Part shown: piece after piece, positions 60,252 through 64,000 of the stretch
Layout: every line of letters starts with the position of its first letter
How positions within the stretch are numbered: the stretch's first letter is position 1
Origin: UBA7862 sp050872785
GTDB lineage: Bacteria > Bacillota > Clostridia > Christensenellales > UBA1242
Assembly (NCBI GenBank): GCA_050872785.1
Contig: JBNMHO010000005.1
Coordinates: 1-64,000 of the forward strand
Length of the DNA stretch: 64,000 nt
Reading direction: 5' to 3'
Translations under genes and position numbers: made by a program
The notes under the pieces: generated by a model
The model's input: only the letters and a program-made list of their open reading frames with translations
Database searches by the model: none
Told to the model about the DNA's origin: nothing

Positions 60252-60358
60252 ATTTCTTCTCCTTTAAAGTCAAGTTGGCGGGGGTTAAATAATTTCTCCT
60301 GAGGTTTCGCCACTTGCCCCAAAAACACGCTGGCTCTTGCCCTTCAACTTTCAAACAC
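60252..60358 (-). promoter_or_regulatory. Structured 5' leader of nrdD
   Basis: On the minus strand, CAAGTGGCG pairs with CGCCAACTTG (one bulged base) around an inner AACC/GGTT-rich part, ending about 15 bases before the ribosome-binding site. GGGCAAGAGCC lies upstream and could compete. I do not recognise a known riboswitch class. Confidence 0.4.
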
Positions 60359-60364
60359 TGAAAC

Positions 60365-60392
60365 TTTATCACAACACAACATCTTGTGTCAA
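60365..60392 (-). promoter_or_regulatory. Promoter of nrdD-nrdG
   Basis: On the minus strand, TTGACA (60392-60387) and GATAAA (60370-60365) are 16 bases apart. NrdR box 2 lies within the spacer and overlaps the -35. Confidence 0.75.
60374..60389 (-). promoter_or_regulatory. NrdR box 2 (proximal)
   Basis: ACACAAGATGTTGTGT, a near-perfect 16-base palindrome that closely fits the NrdR box consensus. It covers the promoter spacer, as expected for a repressor site. Confidence 0.85.
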
Positions 60393-60404
60393 CAAATTTT
60401 CACA

Positions 60405-60420
60405 AAATACTACATTTTGT
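60405..60420 (-). promoter_or_regulatory. NrdR box 1 (distal)
   Basis: ACAAAATGTAGTATTT, a weaker 16-base box inside a longer CACAAAA/TTTTGTG inverted repeat. It is 15 bases from box 2 (31 centre to centre), the spacing known for tandem NrdR boxes. Confidence 0.72.
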
Positions 60421-60656
60421 GGTTTTTTTGTTCATTTGCACAAATTTAAAATAAATTTTTATACATAATTTTGCATAAAAACATAACAAAATTCGTCAAA
60501 ATTCCCCACCGCCCAAAAACTCATTTTTGTTTGAAATAAAGCACCTTTCCGTGGGAAAACAGCCCCCTCAAACGCCACTCAAAACGAATGAATAAACATT
60601 AAAACACACTTTTCCGCCCCGTCCAAAAAGTCCACCACAATATGTAGAAAAAAAAC
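60421..60656. other. Spacer upstream of the nrdD promoter, no gene seen
   Basis: About 235 AT-rich bases between the NrdR-controlled promoter and the terminator of the next unit. No open frame with a ribosome-binding site and no convincing RNA structure was found. Confidence 0.4.
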
Positions 60657-60683
60657 AAAAGATGTCCCCAAGGAACACCTTTT
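60657..60683 (-). terminator. Terminator of the ComEC-like gene
   Basis: AAAAGGTGTTCC pairs with GGGACATCTTTT (two G-T pairs), followed on the minus strand by TGTTTTTTTTC, about 28 bases after the stop. Confidence 0.78.
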
Positions 60684-60710
60684 TCATTTCATGTAACATG
60701 TTATATCCTT

Positions 60711-61952
60711 TCAATCTTTACTCTTAACTTTCTTTTTGCTTCTTTTAAAGAACACAAACCACGAAAGGGCGAGGATAATGCCGCCGACTATAACAATATA
60801 TTTCCATTCGACATAACTGTCGGAAACATGGTTGTAGTTGCTTTGGGAAACTGGCATATCGTCGTTTGACGAGAATACAATGCTTCCCTCTTCGTCCGTT
60901 CTGTGAATTGTAATTGACATTGCTTCAAGTCTAGTAACAACAGAAGATTTTGGGTGACCATATTTGTTGTTCTTTCCACAACTGATAATTGCAATTTCTG
61001 GTTTTATCACGTCCAAAAATGCTTGACTTGAGGAAGTGTCACTGCCATGGTGACCAACTTTTAGAATATTGCAGTCAAACACGCTTGGAGTGGAAGTAAT
61101 TGCAGTTTGATAATTGTCGATAAATTCCTTTTCCGTTTTTGTTGAAGCGTCACCAGTAAATGTGTATTTTATTCCACAAATGTTTGCAATGATAATTGGG
61201 CTGTAGTCGTTGACGTCTGTGTAACTTGTTTCAACTGGTCCATAGAACACAAAGGAATAGTTTTCGCTTTCAATTTTTACGTCTGCCTCGTTTCTGTTCA
61301 TGACAAGTCCTGGTTCATTATATGCACTGGTGATTGTATTTTCCCAAACTTTTGTTGTAACAACTTTGTAATTCGGGTTTTCTATTTTGTTGTTGTTCTT
61401 TTCATAATTTGAGTAGCACTTTGGAAGATAGAAAGTTTTTATTTCATAAAGTCCAAAGATTGTTGCAGCGTTGCCCACATGGTCGTTGTCGGTGTGAGTT
61501 AGGATAAAATAGTCAATAGTTGTAATGTTTAGGGCGTCTATGTATTTGACAAGTGCATTTTTGGCACTTGGGTCGCCGGTGTCAATGAGCATAGTTTTGC
61601 TATCGGGCAGTTGTATCAAAGTGGCGTCACCCTGTCCCACATCAATAAAGTGAACTTTATAATCGCCCGTTGCAATGGCAGACTCAAACTGGAATGTTGT
61701 TTTGTTAATTTGTCTTTCAATGTTCGTTGAAAAGAACAAACTCACAATAAGTGTCACCCAAAGAATTGAGTAAATGACAAGTTTAAATGCAGTTTTTGCT
61801 TTTGTTTTGCTACTCATTGCCCTTGTTTCCACTTTTTCGCCACGAGCAAGTTTTGACACATTGTTAATTGCCTTTTTCTTCTTTTTTCTAACTTCTTTGC
61901 TTATTTGCTTTTTCGCAAAATTTCGAAGTTCATCATCTTGTCTTTTATCCAT
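60711..61952 (-). CDS. ComEC-like metallo-beta-lactamase protein with two membrane anchors
   Basis: A 413-residue protein. A very basic N-terminus (VRKKKKKAINNVSKLARGEK) leads to a membrane helix (about 55-74). An outside metallo-hydrolase domain follows: VHFIDVGQGDATLIQL, LTHTDNDHVG (His153-His158), TFTGDAS and KVGHHGSDTSSS. A second helix lies near the C-terminus (about 383-402). The domain is like the one at the end of ComEC, which degrades the non-imported DNA strand, and like Com-type secreted nucleases, but the channel domain is absent. A secreted nuclease or phosphodiesterase role is likely. Confidence 0.85.
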   Translation of the reverse strand: MDKRQDDELRNFAKKQISKEVRKKKKKAINNVSKLARGEKVETRAMSSKTKAKTAFKLVIYSILWVTLIVSLFFSTNIERQINKTTFQFESAIATGDYKVHFIDVGQGDATLIQLPDSKTMLIDTGDPSAKNALVKYIDALNITTIDYFILTHTDNDHVGNAATIFGLYEIKTFYLPKCYSNYEKNNNKIENPNYKVVTTKVWENTITSAYNEPGLVMNRNEADVKIESENYSFVFYGPVETSYTDVNDYSPIIIANICGIKYTFTGDASTKTEKEFIDNYQTAITSTPSVFDCNILKVGHHGSDTSSSQAFLDVIKPEIAIISCGKNNKYGHPKSSVVTRLEAMSITIHRTDEEGSIVFSSNDDMPVSQSNYNHVSDSYVEWKYIVIVGGIILALSWFVFFKRSKKKVKSKD

Positions 61953-61960
61953 TTTTCACC

Positions 61961-62830
61961 TCAAACAATCTTTTGTCTATTTTCGCTTGCAAGTTTAAAT
62001 CTAATTTTGTGTGCTTTTTTTGGTTTTTTGGAGATAAGCTCCAAAATTTTTGGCACTGCCTCTATCCCCGCTTGATAGCCCTCAGCAAACATTGCGTCAA
62101 CTTCGTCAATCTTTGTTGACTTATATTCCTTCATGCTTGGAGCAACAACAATATCCGCATTCAAATATCCCTTTGTGCAGTTGCTTTTTGTCATAATTCT
62201 TATTGTTGCCAAAAGAACGTCTAGCACTTTTAGTGATGAAGTTCCATATCCACGTGTGGAGTTAACGTCAACCGCCACCACATAGTCACACCCAAAATGT
62301 CTTGGCACATCGCTTGGAATGTTGTTTTGCAAACCGCCGTCACTTAGGTGCATATCTTCATATTCCACTGGCACAAACACCCCCGGCACAGCACAACTTC
62401 CGCTTACAATTTTGGCAAGGTTGCCACGAGTGAAAGCAATTTCCCTTGAAGTTATGAGGTCAACCGCCACCGCCGCAAAAGGAATTTTTGCACTTGAAAT
62501 ATCCACATCACCCAAGTTGTCTTTAATAAGTTCTTGAATTCCGTCAGTTTTTGAGGGCATAAAGAATTTGCTACGTCTTATATCCTTAACTCTTATTGAA
62601 TGTGCAATTTGTAACATTTCATCAGCCGTCTTGCCAAAACTATACATCGCCCCAACAATGGAGCCAGCACTTGTTCCAGCAACGTAGTCAAAAGTTATTC
62701 CGTTTTCTTCAAACGCTTTCAAAACCCCAATGTGAGCAATTCCTCTAGCACCGCCGCCACCCAATGCAAGCCCAATTTTCACCTTTTTATTTTTTACTGG
62801 GACATCTCGCTTCTGTTCAAAAAATCTCAT
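61961..62830 (-). CDS. Patatin-like phospholipase
   Basis: A 289-residue acyl hydrolase of the RssA/NTE type. The oxyanion loop GLALGGGGARGIAHIG (about residues 20-35), nucleophile elbow GTSAG (Ser54) and catalytic Asp in LSDGGLQNN (Asp164) are intact. There is no signal peptide. It starts 8 bases upstream of the ComEC-like gene's ribosome-binding region (9 bases between stop and start), so the two form an operon. The lipid substrate is not known. Confidence 0.92.
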   Translation of the reverse strand: MRFFEQKRDVPVKNKKVKIGLALGGGGARGIAHIGVLKAFEENGITFDYVAGTSAGSIVGAMYSFGKTADEMLQIAHSIRVKDIRRSKFFMPSKTDGIQELIKDNLGDVDISSAKIPFAAVAVDLITSREIAFTRGNLAKIVSGSCAVPGVFVPVEYEDMHLSDGGLQNNIPSDVPRHFGCDYVVAVDVNSTRGYGTSSLKVLDVLLATIRIMTKSNCTKGYLNADIVVAPSMKEYKSTKIDEVDAMFAEGYQAGIEAVPKILELISKKPKKAHKIRFKLASENRQKIV

Positions 62831-63038
62831 TTTTCATTCCCTTTTCACAAGATTATATCCATATTTTAATTTAAAAAGTATCTTTGTGACAATCTTATCT
62901 AAAATTATTCTGTAATCAAACATTTTAAGTTTCGATTTGTAATAAAACTTTTGTCACAAGAAGATAATATCACAATTCTTTTTATTTTCAAAACAAAAAA
63001 ACCAAGAGAAATTTCCCTTGGTCGTTTTGATTTGAGTT
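62831..63038. other. Intergenic region between the coiled-coil gene and the patatin gene
   Basis: AT-rich. It holds the terminator at 62994-63022 and probably the promoter of the patatin operon, which I could not assign with confidence. Confidence 0.35.
62994..63022 (-). terminator. Terminator of the coiled-coil protein gene
   Basis: ACCAAGGGAAATTTCTCTTGGT forms a stem with the T-run TTTTTTTG on the minus strand, 17 bases after the stop. Confidence 0.8.
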
Positions 63039-64000
63039 TTAGTTGTTTGAAGAATTGTCGTCAGATGTGTTGTCGTCTTGAGGCACAACATTCACGTTTT
63101 CTTCGGCTTCTTTTGCCGCTTGTTCGTCAAGAAGTCTAATTTTTTCTTCAAGGTCTGCAATATCCATTTTAAGTTCGTCATGGCTCTTGTTTAGGAAAGC
63201 ATTTGCTCTTTCAAGAATTGGATATCTGTCCTTGTTCTTTTGCATAACTTCTTCGCAGTGTTGAACAGAAAGTCTAAGTCCTTCAAGAAGGTCAAGTTCT
63301 TGTGTAAGTTTGTTTGCTTTTTCTTCGTCAATGTCAACATAGTTGTTCACGCCATAAAGCACAACTTTTTGTTTTGCAACGATTGCTTCTTTTCTGCGAA
63401 GTTTTCTCTTGTCGTTGTCAAGTGTCATATTAACACGTCTAAGTGGCAAGAATTCCTTTTTGTTTGCAGAAAGTTCTTTTTCGTTTTCTTTAAGTCTTTG
63501 TTTTAGGACTTCAAGTCTTTGTTCAAGTTCTTCTCTGCTGCCAGAAACAACTGTAACATTTTCTTCTGCAGATTTATCTTCCAAGTCCTTAATTGTCTTT
63601 TGATTTTCTTCAAGTTGTCTTTCAAGTTCTGCAATTTTTTCTTCAAGTTCTTTTTGACGAGTTTCAGCATCTTCTGCTTGTTTTTGAGCAGCTTCTGCTT
63701 GGCTCATTGCTTCTTCGGCTTGCTTTTGAGCTTCGTCAAGTTCTGCTTGAGCTTTCTTTTCTTCATCAAGTCTTGCAACTTCTTTTCTTGTTTCCTCAGT
63801 GATTTCTGCAATCACTTCGTCTGGGTCAGCTTCTTTTTCAGCTGGCACAACAACTGCTTCTTGTTGTGGTTGAAGGTTGCTTGCTTTCAAAGCGGCTTCT
63901 TCTTTTGCTGCTTTGTCAAGGTCAACTTCAGTTTCTTCCATTCCTTGTTCTGGAGCCATTTCCTCAGATTCTTCAGTCTTTTCAACTGGTTCTGCAGGAG
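63039..64000 (-). CDS. Coiled-coil protein, truncated at the window edge
   Basis: At least 320 codons. The reading frame remains open to position 64000 (PAEPVEKTEESEEMAPEQGM at the edge), so the true start lies outside the window and the ATG at 63959 is probably internal. The visible part is Glu/Ala/Gln-rich coiled coil (AEEAMSQAEAAQKQAEDAET, then ELEEKIAELERQLEENQKTI), with a less regular section (REEAIVAKQKVVLYGVNNYV) and an Asn/Asp-rich end. No catalytic motif is visible. A structural or scaffold role is possible. Confidence 0.75.
   Translation of the reverse strand, partial: PAEPVEKTEESEEMAPEQGMEETEVDLDKAAKEEAALKASNLQPQQEAVVVPAEKEADPDEVIAEITEETRKEVARLDEEKKAQAELDEAQKQAEEAMSQAEAAQKQAEDAETRQKELEEKIAELERQLEENQKTIKDLEDKSAEENVTVVSGSREELEQRLEVLKQRLKENEKELSANKKEFLPLRRVNMTLDNDKRKLRRKEAIVAKQKVVLYGVNNYVDIDEEKANKLTQELDLLEGLRLSVQHCEEVMQKNKDRYPILERANAFLNKSHDELKMDIADLEEKIRLLDEQAAKEAEENVNVVPQDDNTSDDNSSNN

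Noticed and set aside
60420..60660. Cobalamin riboswitch ahead of nrdD
   Set aside because: No recognisable cobalamin-box sequence; class III reductase genes are also not its usual targets.

Overview
The window reads as a chromosomal segment of a low-G+C, anaerobic, Gram-positive bacterium, most likely an uncultured member of the class Clostridia (Bacillota). The basis is gene content and order: ruvC-ruvA-ruvB-queA-tgt-yajC-secD-secF-recJ, rpsO-pnp-ylxY-M16 peptidase-ftsK-rimO-pgsA-cinA-recA, RNase J, flotillin-like FloA, and the oxygen-sensitive ribonucleotide reductase pair nrdD/nrdG. Two polysaccharide deacetylases of spore-associated types (PdaB-like, YlxY-like) fit a Clostridia-type relative. 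Nearly all genes lie on the minus strand. The genus cannot be named from the sequence alone.

Layout. 1-245: 3' part of RNase P RNA with its terminator. 243-3975: SpoU-type methyltransferase, small acidic protein, RNase J, six-helix membrane protein. 4228-12700: a compact minus-strand phage head and packaging operon (large terminase, small protein, portal, scaffold, major capsid protein, two connector-type proteins, beta-propeller protein, two holin-like proteins) closed by a strong terminator. A divergent membrane-anchored protein (12802) and an HTH regulator (13730) sit at its upstream end. No integrase, replication gene, tail fibre or endolysin is visible. 14330-16294: AT-rich region with regularly spaced repeats, a two-OB-fold SSB and a PdaB-like deacetylase. 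16525-21674: a type IIA topoisomerase pair whose A subunit carries about 255 extra N-terminal residues. 21931-28357: murG, an unknown protein, a GH95-like protein, a small HTH protein and an HtrA-type lipoprotein protease. 28403-41676: the recA...rpsO synteny block, read leftwards, interrupted at 37992-39062 by two plus-strand paralogous genes of unknown function. 41817-54321: recJ-secF-secD-yrzE-yajC-tgt-queA-ruvBAC, interrupted by a surface protein gene broken at a 12-G homopolymer. 54451-64000: SUFU-domain protein, FloA with a partner membrane protein, nrdG/nrdD under a clear tandem NrdR-box promoter, a ComEC-like metallo-hydrolase, a patatin and the truncated end of a coiled-coil protein.

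How the parts work together. Most of the window is housekeeping: RNA turnover (RNase J, PNPase), recombination and repair (RecA, RecJ, RuvABC, SSB), chromosome topology and translocation, Sec export, queuosine tRNA modification and anaerobic dNTP synthesis. Accessory signals are: the minimal capsid operon, with an array of about ten small hairpins between portal and scaffold; the apparently phase-variable InlB-repeat surface protein, with its own promoter behind a terminator; and the convergent paralog pair inserted between pnp and ylxY. No CRISPR array, insertion sequence, tRNA or 16S/23S rRNA gene was found.
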